NCBI GenBank assembly: GCA_023421505.1
Contig: JAEZTJ010000033.1
Coordinates: 62,001 to 126,000 of the forward strand
DNA from: Bacillota bacterium
Lineage (GTDB): Bacteria > Bacillota > Clostridia > Lachnospirales > Lachnospiraceae
Length of the DNA stretch: 64,000 nucleotides
Reading direction: 5' to 3'
The notes beneath the pieces are model-generated. The model was not told the origin of the DNA and did not search any database. It saw only the letters and a program-made list of their open reading frames with translations. Below are positions 25,454 through 33,997 of the stretch, in pieces (position 1 is the stretch's first letter; every line of letters begins with the position of its first letter). The translations under genes were made by a program, and so were the position numbers.

Positions 25454-25717
25454 TCCGTGCGCTCTGCTTTGAATGCTTACCATAAGCGTTACCCTTACAG
25501 TTAACTCGGTCCAGGCTGCCTTACGGCACACAGGAGGTTTTGCTTAGTGCTGCTTCATTCCTGACCTGACACGGTTCACAAATTCCTGTTGCGTAAGACC
25601 CAAACGTCAACATCACTTATAAGGGGCGGCCCTACAGTAAGTCACCCTAGGCAGAACATCACCCCTGCTGTAGCGGATTGCAGGTACAGGGCACCGCTAT
25701 CTCCCCGGCTGCACGGA
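25454..25717 (-). ncRNA. ffs: signal recognition particle RNA (large, Firmicute type)
   Basis: About 264-nt SRP RNA. The ends TCCGTGC (25711-25717) and GCACGGA (25454-25460) pair to close the Alu domain. The S-domain apical segment GTGTCAGGTCAGGAATGAAG then CAGCA carries the GGTCAGGA/AGCAGC core bound by Ffh. It lies next to tadA, an arrangement known in other Firmicutes (tadA-scr-dnaX). A tight terminator follows. The RNA functions in co-translational targeting of membrane proteins. Confidence 0.95.
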
Positions 25718-25814
25718 AACTTTATGACTTATTTATGATAATTCTTGCTTTTACTGTGTTGATACAGTTTATTTAAGAGCTGTATGCCAAGTATATAATT
25801 TTTAGCTCTCAATG

Positions 25815-26300
25815 TCAAGCCTCAAGCTTTTCCAATTTATTACGAATTCGTAAATCTTTAAAAAAAGCTTGTAAAACCTCTGTACACTCCTGCTCAAGTA
25901 CGCCGGTTTCTAACTCTACCTGATGGTTAAATTCCTTCATCTGAAGAAGATTCAAGATAGAGCCCGCGCAGCCTGCCTTGGGATTCATAGTACCGACTAC
26001 CACCTTTTTTATTCTGGCCTGTACAATTGCTCCCGAGCACATCTGACAGGGTTCTAGCGTAACATACAGGGTACAGTCCTCCAGCCGCCAGTCTCCCATC
26101 ACTTTACTAGCCTTCTCGATCGCAATTAGCTCCGCATGCGCCAAAGTAGTCTTCTTCGTGTTACGTTTATTATATCCTCTTCCGACAATTTTATCCTGAT
26201 AAACGATAACGCACCCGATTGGCACCTCTCCGATACGGCTTGCCTTTTTTGCCTGCTTTAAAGCTTCCTTCATATATTTCTCATTAACCATAATATCCAT
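25815..26300 (-). CDS. tadA: tRNA-specific adenosine deaminase
   Basis: About 161 residues. Deaminates A34 to inosine in tRNA-Arg(ACG). Seen: the zinc-binding HAE motif (AHAELIAIEKA) and PCQMC (LEPCQMCSGAIVQARI). The start at 26300 has AAAAGG just upstream; an earlier ATG at 26312 has no Shine-Dalgarno. Located next to the SRP RNA gene and divergent from the NrdG-like gene. Confidence 0.94.
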   Translation of the reverse strand: MDIMVNEKYMKEALKQAKKASRIGEVPIGCVIVYQDKIVGRGYNKRNTKKTTLAHAELIAIEKASKVMGDWRLEDCTLYVTLEPCQMCSGAIVQARIKKVVVGTMNPKAGCAGSILNLLQMKEFNHQVELETGVLEQECTEVLQAFFKDLRIRNKLEKLEA

Positions 26301-26372
26301 ATTCCTTTTCATCTGGACTAGTTGTACATAATCTGATATAGTATTTTATCATAACACAATTGAGGTGACAAT

Positions 26373-27068
26373 ATGCAGATACACGGCTTTCAAAAGCTTA
26401 CCCTTCTTGATTATCCGGGTCATCTGGCTGCTACAATATTCTTAGGCGGCTGTAACTTGCGCTGCCCCTTCTGTCAAAATGCATCCCTTGTATTAAATCC
26501 ATCCCTTCAATCAAGCATTCCTTCAGATGAAGTTCTATCTGCTCTGAAAAAGAGGCGTAATGTACTTGAGGGTGTCTGTATCAGCGGCGGAGAGCCTACC
26601 CTGTATCCTGAACTGCCTGATTTTATTAAAGCAGTTAAGTGCTTAGGTTATAAGGTAAAATTAGATACCAATGGCACTAATCCAGCTATGATGAAGCTGT
26701 TAGTGAATGAGAAGCTGGTTGACTATATCGCAATGGATATCAAAAACTCCAAAGAAAAATATAGTACAACCTGCGGCCTTAAGAGTATGGATTTGAAGCC
26801 GATTGAGGAAAGTGTAAGCTTTCTTATGACCGACCGGGTAAATTATGAATTTCGGACAACGATCGTAAAAGAACTTCATACCAAAGAGGATATCCTCTCG
26901 ATCGGAGAGTGGATCAAAGGCGCCAAAGCTTATTATCTGCAATCTTATCTTGACTCAGGAGATATCCTGTCCCCGGGTTTAAGCAGCCATTCCAAAGAGA
27001 CCTTATTAAATTATATTAAACTACTAACTCCCTATGTAATGTTTACCGCCCTACGTGGGGTAGATTAA
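26373..27068 (+). CDS. nrdG: anaerobic ribonucleotide-reductase activating protein (NrdG-like radical SAM)
   Basis: 231-residue radical SAM protein with CNLRCPFC (Cys27, Cys31, Cys34) and the GVCISGGEPTLYPEL SAM-binding segment. It is of the YjjW/NrdG-like group annotated as activating the anaerobic ribonucleoside-triphosphate reductase by making a glycyl radical. At 231 residues it is longer than classical E. coli NrdG (about 154) and there is no nrdD in view, so activation of another glycyl-radical enzyme cannot be excluded. Followed 17 bp later by an acetyltransferase gene. Confidence 0.8.
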   Translation: MQIHGFQKLTLLDYPGHLAATIFLGGCNLRCPFCQNASLVLNPSLQSSIPSDEVLSALKKRRNVLEGVCISGGEPTLYPELPDFIKAVKCLGYKVKLDTNGTNPAMMKLLVNEKLVDYIAMDIKNSKEKYSTTCGLKSMDLKPIEESVSFLMTDRVNYEFRTTIVKELHTKEDILSIGEWIKGAKAYYLQSYLDSGDILSPGLSSHSKETLLNYIKLLTPYVMFTALRGVD

Positions 27069-27085
27069 CCAACGAGGATAAACCC

Positions 27086-27640
27086 ATGCAAAATGTTTAT
27101 GAATCTAACCGTCTGCTTTATAAGGTACTAAACAAAAATTATGCTTCCCCTGTTCTTTCCTTTTATGAGGATAACAAGTCCAATTTTGAACCCTGGGAAC
27201 CCAAACGCGAGGATAATTTCTATACCCTGCCCTATCAGAGGGCTTCCCTTATCGTTGAAAACAACTTAATAACGGAGGGTAAGCTCCTGCGTCTTTGGGC
27301 TTTTTTAAAGGATAATCCTGATGAAATAGTAGGCTGCGTCTGCTTTCAGAATATACTTCGGGAGCCTTACAGAAGCTGCAGTCTCGGCTATAAAATCAGC
27401 TACAAATATCTGCACCAGGGTTATGCTTATGAAGCTCTTAATAAATGTATTGATATTCTCTTTGCAGAGTATCCGATCCATCGGATAGAAGCCTACATCA
27501 TGGAGAACAACGAACCTTCCATGCGTTTAATTGAACGGCTTTCCTTTCATTATGAAGGATTATCCTATGACTACGCCAGAATAAGAGGTATTTGGACTAA
27601 TCACCGGCGTTATTCTCTAATCAACCCAAGGACTATGTAA
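27086..27640 (+). CDS. RimJ/RimL-type GNAT acetyltransferase
   Basis: 184-residue N-acetyltransferase with the acetyl-CoA-binding region YKISYKYLHQGYAYEALNKCI and the late EAYIMENNEPSMRLIERLSF segment typical of RimJ/RimL/Acetyltransf_3 proteins. GAGGATAAACCC precedes the ATG. Probably co-transcribed with the radical SAM gene. The substrate could be a ribosomal protein N-terminus or an unrelated amine. Confidence 0.8.
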   Translation: MQNVYESNRLLYKVLNKNYASPVLSFYEDNKSNFEPWEPKREDNFYTLPYQRASLIVENNLITEGKLLRLWAFLKDNPDEIVGCVCFQNILREPYRSCSLGYKISYKYLHQGYAYEALNKCIDILFAEYPIHRIEAYIMENNEPSMRLIERLSFHYEGLSYDYARIRGIWTNHRRYSLINPRTM

Positions 27641-27667
27641 TCGTTATTCTTTCATATATGTCGTCCA

Positions 27668-29134
27668 TCAAAAGTATACCGGAATATACCAATAGCCAAA
27701 ATCGCCTAGTTTTAGTTCTCTCCTGCGTATTGACTTAAAGCATTCAAAGCCAAACATTCTTGCCATAAACTGTTCTCTATTATGATAGATACCAGGTATG
27801 CCCAAAATATAATGATACCCTGATAGATTCTTCATTTTCGCAAATATAAGGTGATGATAGCAGTAATAACCATGCAGTAAAAAACTGTTATTACTGAGAG
27901 GCCATAGTTCTTTTGGGAGTACACCGATATCCTTCGGTTCAATTTTTACACATAAAAGTATCTCATTATCTTCAAAAGGATAGATTCTTGGATAGCTGTC
28001 AAAAAATTTTTTTGCTGTAGGGTGATCCGGGATATTATAATCAGCTTGCAGATTTCCATCAAGTTCCTGTGCAGCAGCGTTTTGAAGCTCCTGATAAATG
28101 CTGCTATTCTCAAGTGTATCTTCTTTCCCGGCGCTATTTTCGGTAGCTTCAGCAACAACTCCTTCCTCCTTGATAAAATCTCTCTCGGCTATCTGTGGCT
28201 CTTCTTCCCGGAGGCTTTCTGTTTCTATCACATTGATTTTCTTTTCTTCATATTCTCCCGGGCTCATATATTCAGTCTCTATGATTGTTGACTTTCTGCT
28301 CTCTGTATCCTTCGGCCTTTGACCTTCAGCTTCGGCTCCTATGGAATTACTACCTTGAATCTGTTCGTATTTAAGGTATACCACTTCCTTAAAGTTGTTG
28401 TAAGAAACATCCCTATTCTCAGCCTTTTTATCGGTAGCTTCCATATTTCCAATACTTCTATCCTCTGCTTCCTTTTCAGCTTTTATTTCGGGTTTCGTAC
28501 TTTTGGCATAAGTATAATCTTTTGCCTTCACTGCGTTATTCATCTCTTCTATAAGTCTGATTTTAGCTTCTTTTTGTAGCCTTTCTATCATTTTAAAGCC
28601 ACCGGGCAGCTTATATCTCGGAAGACTTAATTCCTCCTCGAGCGTCCTTGCCTCTTCTTCCTGCGCCTGGCTATTACTGGCGGCCTGAAATATTTTTGTA
28701 GATTGCTCCTGTTTTGTGGCAGTCCTCGTATTGGATTTGGGTCTTAATGCTTCCATAACATCCTTTGCTACAATAGGTTTATCATCCCACTCTGTTGCAA
28801 AGAATATATTATCATTTAAAAAGAGTAATAGCCCTCCCATTTCGGACAAAGCAAAGCCTGAACCCATGATATTATTCTCATCAGCGGATAGCTTGCTGTC
28901 CATTACCTGATTTTTTAAAACGGTATCTCCAAGATAGATTAATTCTATTCTATTCTCACTTCTCTGTATTAAATAAGTGGGAAATATACTGTCCAATTGG
29001 CCGAGAAGCTGCATATGCAGTGTTATCTTACACTGCCCGCCCTTCGCCTCAACCCTGACAAATCCTACATTCTTTCTTTTGATACCGTTCTCATATTGAT
29101 ACATATACGAAACCATTCTTTTATAATCAGCCAA
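27668..29134 (-). CDS. conserved two-domain protein with acidic variable linker
   Basis: 488-residue protein I cannot name. The N-terminal 120 residues (MVSYMYQYENGIKRKNVGFV, LLGQLDSIFPTYLIQRSENR) and the C-terminal 120 residues (YPRIYPFEDNEILLCVKIEP, YHYILGIPGIYHNREQFMAR) look conserved and globular. They are joined by about 250 residues rich in Glu, Lys, Ala and Ser that look disordered. No signal peptide or membrane helix is seen. Such layouts occur in Lachnospiraceae-specific families; a role cannot be inferred. Confidence 0.6.
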   Translation of the reverse strand: MADYKRMVSYMYQYENGIKRKNVGFVRVEAKGGQCKITLHMQLLGQLDSIFPTYLIQRSENRIELIYLGDTVLKNQVMDSKLSADENNIMGSGFALSEMGGLLLFLNDNIFFATEWDDKPIVAKDVMEALRPKSNTRTATKQEQSTKIFQAASNSQAQEEEARTLEEELSLPRYKLPGGFKMIERLQKEAKIRLIEEMNNAVKAKDYTYAKSTKPEIKAEKEAEDRSIGNMEATDKKAENRDVSYNNFKEVVYLKYEQIQGSNSIGAEAEGQRPKDTESRKSTIIETEYMSPGEYEEKKINVIETESLREEEPQIAERDFIKEEGVVAEATENSAGKEDTLENSSIYQELQNAAAQELDGNLQADYNIPDHPTAKKFFDSYPRIYPFEDNEILLCVKIEPKDIGVLPKELWPLSNNSFLLHGYYCYHHLIFAKMKNLSGYHYILGIPGIYHNREQFMARMFGFECFKSIRRRELKLGDFGYWYIPVYF

Positions 29135-29241
29135 AATTCCAATCCCTCACTTTCCGATGCCTATTTCAGTGAATATATTTTCTGTTAAATATATTCAGGA
29201 CAAACCATCATTATTACAGAGTGAAATTTATTCTTTTATCC

Positions 29242-29293
29242 TTGACATACCTAGTTAATCTATGTATAATTTATACATAGATTAACTAGGTAT
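29242..29293 (+). promoter_or_regulatory. consensus promoter embedded in a perfect palindromic PadR operator
   Basis: TTGACA (29242-29247), exactly 17 bp, TATAAT (29265-29270). A perfect 47-bp palindrome centred on 29270 (29247-29293) starts in the last base of the -35 and runs through the -10 into the start region. It is very likely the operator bound by the PadR protein encoded 29 bp downstream. Confidence 0.85.
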
Positions 29294-29321
29294 TATATTG
29301 CTATAGGAAAGGCTCTATTAC

Positions 29322-29654
29322 ATGGATAAAAAATTAATGACGATCAGTACTTCCATGCTGGTTCTTAACCTGCTTAAAAAGGAACCTATGTATGGCTACC
29401 AGATCATTAAAGAACTGGAGCAGCAAAGTCAGAAGGTATTTGTTTTAAAAGAAGGTACTTTATATCCTATTCTGCATGGATTAGAGCAGCAGGCTGCGAT
29501 TGAGAGCTTTGAACAGACTGCCGGCACCGGAAGAGTCAGAAAATATTATCGTATTACAAAGCTGGGCAATCAATTATTAGAGGAAAAAGCAAGGGAATGG
29601 GGCACCTATCAAAATGCAGTAAACAGAGTCCTTGGAGGTGTACTATATGAATAA
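29322..29654 (+). CDS. PadR-family transcriptional regulator
   Basis: 110-residue winged-helix repressor: YGYQIIKELEQQSQKVFVLKEGTLYPILHGLEQQAAIESF, and the wing GRVRKYYRITKLGNQLLEE. The C-terminal dimerisation part is short. AGGAAAGG precedes the ATG. Its 3' end overlaps the start of the HAAS/FtsW-like gene (ATGAATAA), so the two form a coupled operon, probably self-repressed through the palindromic operator. Confidence 0.92.
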   Translation: MDKKLMTISTSMLVLNLLKKEPMYGYQIIKELEQQSQKVFVLKEGTLYPILHGLEQQAAIESFEQTAGTGRVRKYYRITKLGNQLLEEKAREWGTYQNAVNRVLGGVLYE

Positions 29655-31113
29655 AGAATCACATTCCTCCGATGAGATTGAACAATTTTTAGACGATGTA
29701 AAGGATCAGATACAATATAAACCTATTCGTAAAGAGGTTGAGGCTGAGCTTAAGGCACACATTGAAGACCGTATCTTAGAATATATCGATATGGGAATGG
29801 AGAAAAAGGAAGCTTCCCATAAAGCACTTGAACAAATGGGTGACGCTCTCTCCATCGGAATTAGGATGAATGAAGCAAGGCATGTTAGAAGCTGCTTTCC
29901 GTTACTCATTATGGTACTGGTTTCAGTATTCTTAGGTATACTAAGGAATTTTATTGACTATTCTGTATCCTGGGAGTATGCAGTGGACAGTATTGTGTTC
30001 AATATTTATTACTTTTTATTTGGTCTAATTGTATTGGCAGTAGTTTATTTTAAGGGATATACCATAATGGTAAAGCATTTTATATGGTTTTTAATTAGCC
30101 TTTTTATATTGATTTTGATCAATAGCATAATCCGTAATTATTTAGTTGGACTTACCATACATTATAACAGTCATGTACTGGCATATTGTATGTTGTTACT
30201 ATTCGGTCCTATACTGGCTGCCTCATTATATCGATGGAGACGAAAAAGGTATATGGGTCTTCTGTTTTACTTTACAGCTCTAATCACAGTGCTTCAGTTG
30301 CAAGGCAAATGCTATAGTTCTGGCAATCCCGCAGAGTTAGCTTTTATCATTACCTGCATAATTACACTGTTTTTCCTCATTGGTAAAGGTTATATAAACG
30401 GTAATAAAGAGCGGCTGTTACAGCTAAGTGCTATTGGTATTCTACTTACCGTCGGATTTTACATAGGAATGACTTATTCTGCCCAAAAGATAAATCTGGA
30501 GCTCTTTTTACGCCCTGACAAGCAAGCGACAAATCCGGCACAAGACGGTTATAATGGTGTATTAATGAAAGAACTGCTTAGAAGGTCAGAGCCTTTCGGT
30601 CCAATCAAACTCTCAAAGGAAGAGCTTTATGAATATGGTACCGGAGCCTGGTATTTTGACGAGAAAGTTATTAATAATCATATACGCACCCTTATCAAAG
30701 GAAAAGTGGAGCTATCTCAGTCCGATCTCCTGCCGCAGCATTATCATAATAATTACCGTATCGCTTATTGGATTTTAAATTATGGCTGGATACCCGGCTT
30801 GCTATTAATTTCCTTTGTACTTAGCCTATATGTATTACTGTTTATTGTTACGTTCAAAATCAAAAATAAACTGGGAAGCACCCTTGCATTTAGCTGCAGC
30901 GTCTGTCTATCCGTTCAAATGCTTCTATACCTCTTAGGTAACTTCGGGTATCAATATGGTGTCTTTTCCACGTTGCCTTTTATCTCAGAAGGCCTTTGCA
31001 GCATTACAACGAATATGATCTTAGTTGGACTTGTGCTATCTGCTTATCGCTATGACCATGTAATCAAGGAAGAGACTCTAATAAAGCGTAGGATAAGCAT
31101 AAAAAGTGTCTAA
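29647..31113 (+). CDS. HAAS-domain protein fused to an FtsW/RodA-like membrane domain
   Basis: About 488 residues. The N-terminal 80 form the HAAS (permease-prefix) domain, EVEAELKAHIEDRILEYIDMGMEKKEASHKALEQMGDA, that typically partners PadR regulators. Ten or so transmembrane helices follow. The last part (NNYRIAYWILNYGWIPGLLLI and LPFISEGLCSITTNMILVGL) clearly echoes the FtsW/RodA/SpoVE pattern DFIFAVIGEEFGFIGALLL and LPFISYGGSS. The GGAGGTG site before the ATG at 29647 decides the start. A divergent SEDS-type protein; whether it polymerises glycan is unknown. Confidence 0.75.
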   Translation: MNKESHSSDEIEQFLDDVKDQIQYKPIRKEVEAELKAHIEDRILEYIDMGMEKKEASHKALEQMGDALSIGIRMNEARHVRSCFPLLIMVLVSVFLGILRNFIDYSVSWEYAVDSIVFNIYYFLFGLIVLAVVYFKGYTIMVKHFIWFLISLFILILINSIIRNYLVGLTIHYNSHVLAYCMLLLFGPILAASLYRWRRKRYMGLLFYFTALITVLQLQGKCYSSGNPAELAFIITCIITLFFLIGKGYINGNKERLLQLSAIGILLTVGFYIGMTYSAQKINLELFLRPDKQATNPAQDGYNGVLMKELLRRSEPFGPIKLSKEELYEYGTGAWYFDEKVINNHIRTLIKGKVELSQSDLLPQHYHNNYRIAYWILNYGWIPGLLLISFVLSLYVLLFIVTFKIKNKLGSTLAFSCSVCLSVQMLLYLLGNFGYQYGVFSTLPFISEGLCSITTNMILVGLVLSAYRYDHVIKEETLIKRRISIKSV

Positions 31114-31164
31114 ACAGCTAAGGATTATATAATACATAAAATTAATGCATCTCTGCTTATTTAA

Positions 31165-31283
31165 AATAAGAGTGTCTAAAGCCTATTTACATAATAGAAT
31201 TCATCAATTCGCACAATTGTTATTTGACTAATTGTGCGAATTGATGAAGCTGAATTGTACGAGGGGCTTATGACACTCTTATT
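31165..31283. repeat. interspersed repeat family 2 (copy B), long hairpin
   Basis: Outer arms AATAAGAGTGTC/GACACTCTTATT and inner arms TTCATCAATTCGCACAATT/AATTGTGCGAATTGATGAA make an imperfect 119-bp palindrome. The right half (31230-31278) is nearly the same as 22758-22804. Placed 50 bp after the HAAS/FtsW gene, and followed by CTATTTTAAT, it may act as that operon's terminator. Confidence 0.65.
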
Positions 31284-31355
31284 CTATTTTAATATGCTAT
31301 GTATAGGAATCATGTTGAATAGAGCATTTTTTAAAGGAACCTGTACATGGTTCCT

Positions 31356-31847
31356 CTAATCATAATATTCTATTATAACCTTTTCTTTTAACTGCTTTAA
31401 GGCTTTGTCAATATCAGAACCTAATTTGTCCTTTGTTTTTTGGATTAAGAATGTATTACGTAGTGCTTCAAGAGTATTTGTATCTATTTTATTTTCGTCA
31501 CCTTCAACGTACTTTCTAGAGCTCATTTGTTGTAACATACCCTTATAGCTCTCTTTTACTTCGTTATCTGACATTGTTATGTTAAGTTCTTTAGCCTTTA
31601 TTAATAGTAATTGTTCTTCAATTATCTTATCTAATACTTCCTTATCAGAAAAAATTTTTTCTTGTTGAGAAAATTCGCTGTCCTTCTTCCTTGTATCCAC
31701 TTGTTGTTGTGTTATTTCTATGTTATCTACCATTGCTAAAACTATTGAGTTATCATTAGAGGATATACTATCTTTACTGTTAGAACAAGAAGTAAAAGAA
31801 ATTATAAGCATTATAGCAATAAATACTATCGAAAACTTCTTTTTCAT
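31356..31847 (-). CDS. SurA-N-like lipoprotein
   Basis: 163-residue lipoprotein if started at 31847, which has AGGGGGC upstream; the longer frame to 31907 lacks a Shine-Dalgarno. Signal peptide with lipobox SFTSC. The mature part, MVDNIEITQQQVDTRKK...KEVLDKIIEEQLLLIKAKEL, resembles the N-terminal (SurA_N) chaperone domain of PrsA-type foldases, but no parvulin domain follows. Probably a small extracytoplasmic folding or assembly factor; the exact role is unknown. Confidence 0.65.
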   Translation of the reverse strand: MKKKFSIVFIAIMLIISFTSCSNSKDSISSNDNSIVLAMVDNIEITQQQVDTRKKDSEFSQQEKIFSDKEVLDKIIEEQLLLIKAKELNITMSDNEVKESYKGMLQQMSSRKYVEGDENKIDTNTLEALRNTFLIQKTKDKLGSDIDKALKQLKEKVIIEYYD

Positions 31848-31974
31848 CCAACGCCCCCTATATTTATTTATAGCTATGTCCTTTCCATTATATACTCTAT
31901 TTATCATAACTACAAATATTTTTAATAATTATATTTAAATAGCCTCCCTAACAAAAAATTTTGCACTTTACAAG

Positions 31975-32832
31975 CTACATCAAAGTATTCGTTAGTGCTG
32001 CAAACTGCGTAAGCGTTAAGGCTTCTCCTCGTATATTTTCTGAAATGCCCAGCTCTTCTAAAGCCTTTTGAAGCTCTTCCTTCGTAAATGATAATTCTGA
32101 TGAATTATTCAACCCATTTACAAGGGTCTTACGTCTCTGATTAAAGGAGGCGCGGATGATTTTAAATAAAAGCTTTTCGTCCTTTACCTCGATGGGTGCC
32201 TCAGTATGAAGTGTCAGATTAATTACTGCCGAACCCACATTCGGGCGGGGCATAAAGCAATTTGGTGGTACATTAGCGGCAATATAAGGCTTTGCATAAT
32301 ACTGCACTGCAAGGGAGAGTGCACCGTAATCCTTACTTCCGGGAAGTGCCTGCATCCGTTCGGCCACTTCCTTCTGAACCATTACAGTTACGTTTATTAA
32401 TGGCAGATGCCTTTCAAATAAATCCATAATAATCGGCGTAGTAATATAGTACGGCAGATTAGCAACAACCTTAATTGGTTTTCCGTTATTTCTTTCCTTA
32501 ACAAGTGCATTTAAATCAAGCTTTAGAATATCATTATTGATAACAGTTACGTTATTATATGCAGATAAGGTATCCTCTAAAATGGGGATCAACATCCGGT
32601 CTATCTCCACGGCTACCACTTCTCTCGCATTTTCACAAAGATACTGCGTCAGCGTACCAATTCCGGGTCCGATTTCCAGTACAAAATCTTCTTTGGTAAT
32701 CCCTGCTGCCTGAATAATTTTATCCAGTACATGGGTATCGATCAGAAAGTTTTGTCCAAATTTCTTTTGAAAGACAAACTTATATTTATTTAGAATCTCT
32801 ATTGTATTCTTGGGGTTTCCCAGTTCAGCCAT
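31975..32832 (-). CDS. rsmA: 16S rRNA (adenine1518/1519-N6)-dimethyltransferase
   Basis: About 285 residues (KsgA). Dimethylates two adenosines in helix 45 of 16S rRNA late in 30S assembly. Seen: KFGQNFLID, SAM motif I VLEIGPGIGTLTQYL, and catalytic motif IV NLPYYITTPI. The start at 32832 (ATG) has GAGG upstream; the earlier in-frame start at 32844 is a GTG inside the Shine-Dalgarno. Downstream of tatD on the same strand, a common Firmicute arrangement. Confidence 0.95.
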   Translation of the reverse strand: MAELGNPKNTIEILNKYKFVFQKKFGQNFLIDTHVLDKIIQAAGITKEDFVLEIGPGIGTLTQYLCENAREVVAVEIDRMLIPILEDTLSAYNNVTVINNDILKLDLNALVKERNNGKPIKVVANLPYYITTPIIMDLFERHLPLINVTVMVQKEVAERMQALPGSKDYGALSLAVQYYAKPYIAANVPPNCFMPRPNVGSAVINLTLHTEAPIEVKDEKLLFKIIRASFNQRRKTLVNGLNNSSELSFTKEELQKALEELGISENIRGEALTLTQFAALTNTLM

Positions 32833-32895
32833 ATTTATCCTCACTATATATTTTAATCATATAACATACCTACTCTTTGATTCGTTTGTGCCCAG

Positions 32896-32925
32896 TGTGA
32901 ATTATGCTTTTTTATCATTTACGCT
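32896..32925. repeat. 30-bp palindromic repeat, family 3 (second copy)
   Basis: TGTGAATTATGCTTTTTTAT then CATTTACGCT, in the tatD-rsmA spacer. Confidence 0.5.
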
Positions 32926-32950
32926 AACATAACATGCTTGCGCTTTGAGG

Positions 32951-32980
32951 TGTGAATTATGCTTTTCAATAATTTACACT
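32951..32980. repeat. 30-bp palindromic repeat, family 3 (third copy)
   Basis: TGTGAATTATGCTTTTCAAT then AATTTACACT, 2 bp from the tatD stop codon. The copy at 5379-5408, which abuts the ytvI stop codon, differs from it at only two positions. Confidence 0.55.
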
Positions 32981-32982
32981 AC

Positions 32983-33747
32983 TTATATTCGATAAAATTT
33001 TCTTGCATTCTTATTGGTTGTTTTTAGTACTGTATCATATTCAACATTTTTTATACGGGCAATTTCTTTAGCCACATAGGTTAAGTTAATAGAGCTGTTT
33101 CTCTTTCCCCTAAAGGGCACTGGGGCCAGATAAGGACAGTCTGTCTCCAATACGAGCTGCTCTAGCGGAGCATATTCTACCACCTCTTTTAGCTTCTTCG
33201 CATTCGTAAAGGTTACTACTCCTCCAATTCCAAGCAGAAAGCCTTTATTCAGATACTGTCTCGCCTGCTCTACGCCATAGCTGTAGCAATGGATTATGGC
33301 TCCTATTTCGTCTGCCTTTGTTTCTTTCAGCAGCTCATAGGTATCATTTGCAGCATCTCTGCTATGGATTATTAACGGTAGCTTACATTCCCTGGCAAGC
33401 TCAATCTGCCGCTCAAACCAAAGCTTTTGTATGGAACGCTCCACTGGATCATCATAATAATCCAGTCCGATTTCACCGATTGCAACATTTTTAGGGTGCT
33501 TCGCCATCTCTTTCAGCCACGCATAGCTTTCTTCCTGCAGCGTTTGGGTTTCATTCGGATGAATTCCGACAGCCGCATAGATAAACGGGTACTGATCTGT
33601 AATTGCCAATACCTGTTCTACCGACTCAACCGTTGAACTGACATCTACAACATATTCCACTCCATTCATTGGTAAGCTTTGCAGTAATTCTTCTCTGTCT
33701 ATATCAAATGCTTCATCATCATAATGTGCATGTGTATCAAATATCAT
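32983..33747 (-). CDS. tatD: TatD-family metal-dependent deoxyribonuclease
   Basis: 254-residue TIM-barrel hydrolase. Seen: the N-terminal metal site FDTHAHYDDEAFD, then IGEIGLDYYDD, IIHSRDA, IIHCYSYG and LETDCPYLAP, with the full set of His/Glu/Asp ligands. Start at 33747, where AAAGGAATACGT precedes the ATG; the extra N-terminus to 33783 has no support. Likely a DNA 3'-5' exonuclease or repair-related nuclease. Adjacent to rsmA. Confidence 0.93.
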   Translation of the reverse strand: MIFDTHAHYDDEAFDIDREELLQSLPMNGVEYVVDVSSTVESVEQVLAITDQYPFIYAAVGIHPNETQTLQEESYAWLKEMAKHPKNVAIGEIGLDYYDDPVERSIQKLWFERQIELARECKLPLIIHSRDAANDTYELLKETKADEIGAIIHCYSYGVEQARQYLNKGFLLGIGGVVTFTNAKKLKEVVEYAPLEQLVLETDCPYLAPVPFRGKRNSSINLTYVAKEIARIKNVEYDTVLKTTNKNARKFYRI

Positions 33748-33946
33748 ACGTATTCCTTTCTTTATCAATCGCTTTATGATCATTTTCTCTTTCTGAATAT
33801 ATGGTAACCATTATACACTAGCCTAAACTCTAATTCAACACAGGAAACTTTAACCATGTATAGGCCAAAAAGTTATTTGAACCATTCGTTAAACCGCCTA
33901 ACAAGGTTAGGTTAACTATTTATTTTAAAAATCTTTTAAATACCCC

Positions 33947-33981
33947 TTGACACATTATACTATGTAATGTATAGTATGATG
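33947..33981 (+). promoter_or_regulatory. promoter with overlapping palindromic PadR operator
   Basis: -35 TTGACA (33947-33952), 17 bp, -10 TATAGT (33970-33975). The inverted repeat CATnATACTAT...ATAGTATnATG (33953-33981) fills the spacer and covers the -10, a likely operator for the PadR protein encoded just downstream. The design is the same as at 29242 but the sequence differs. Confidence 0.75.
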
Positions 33982-33997
33982 CATAAGGAGGTACGAA

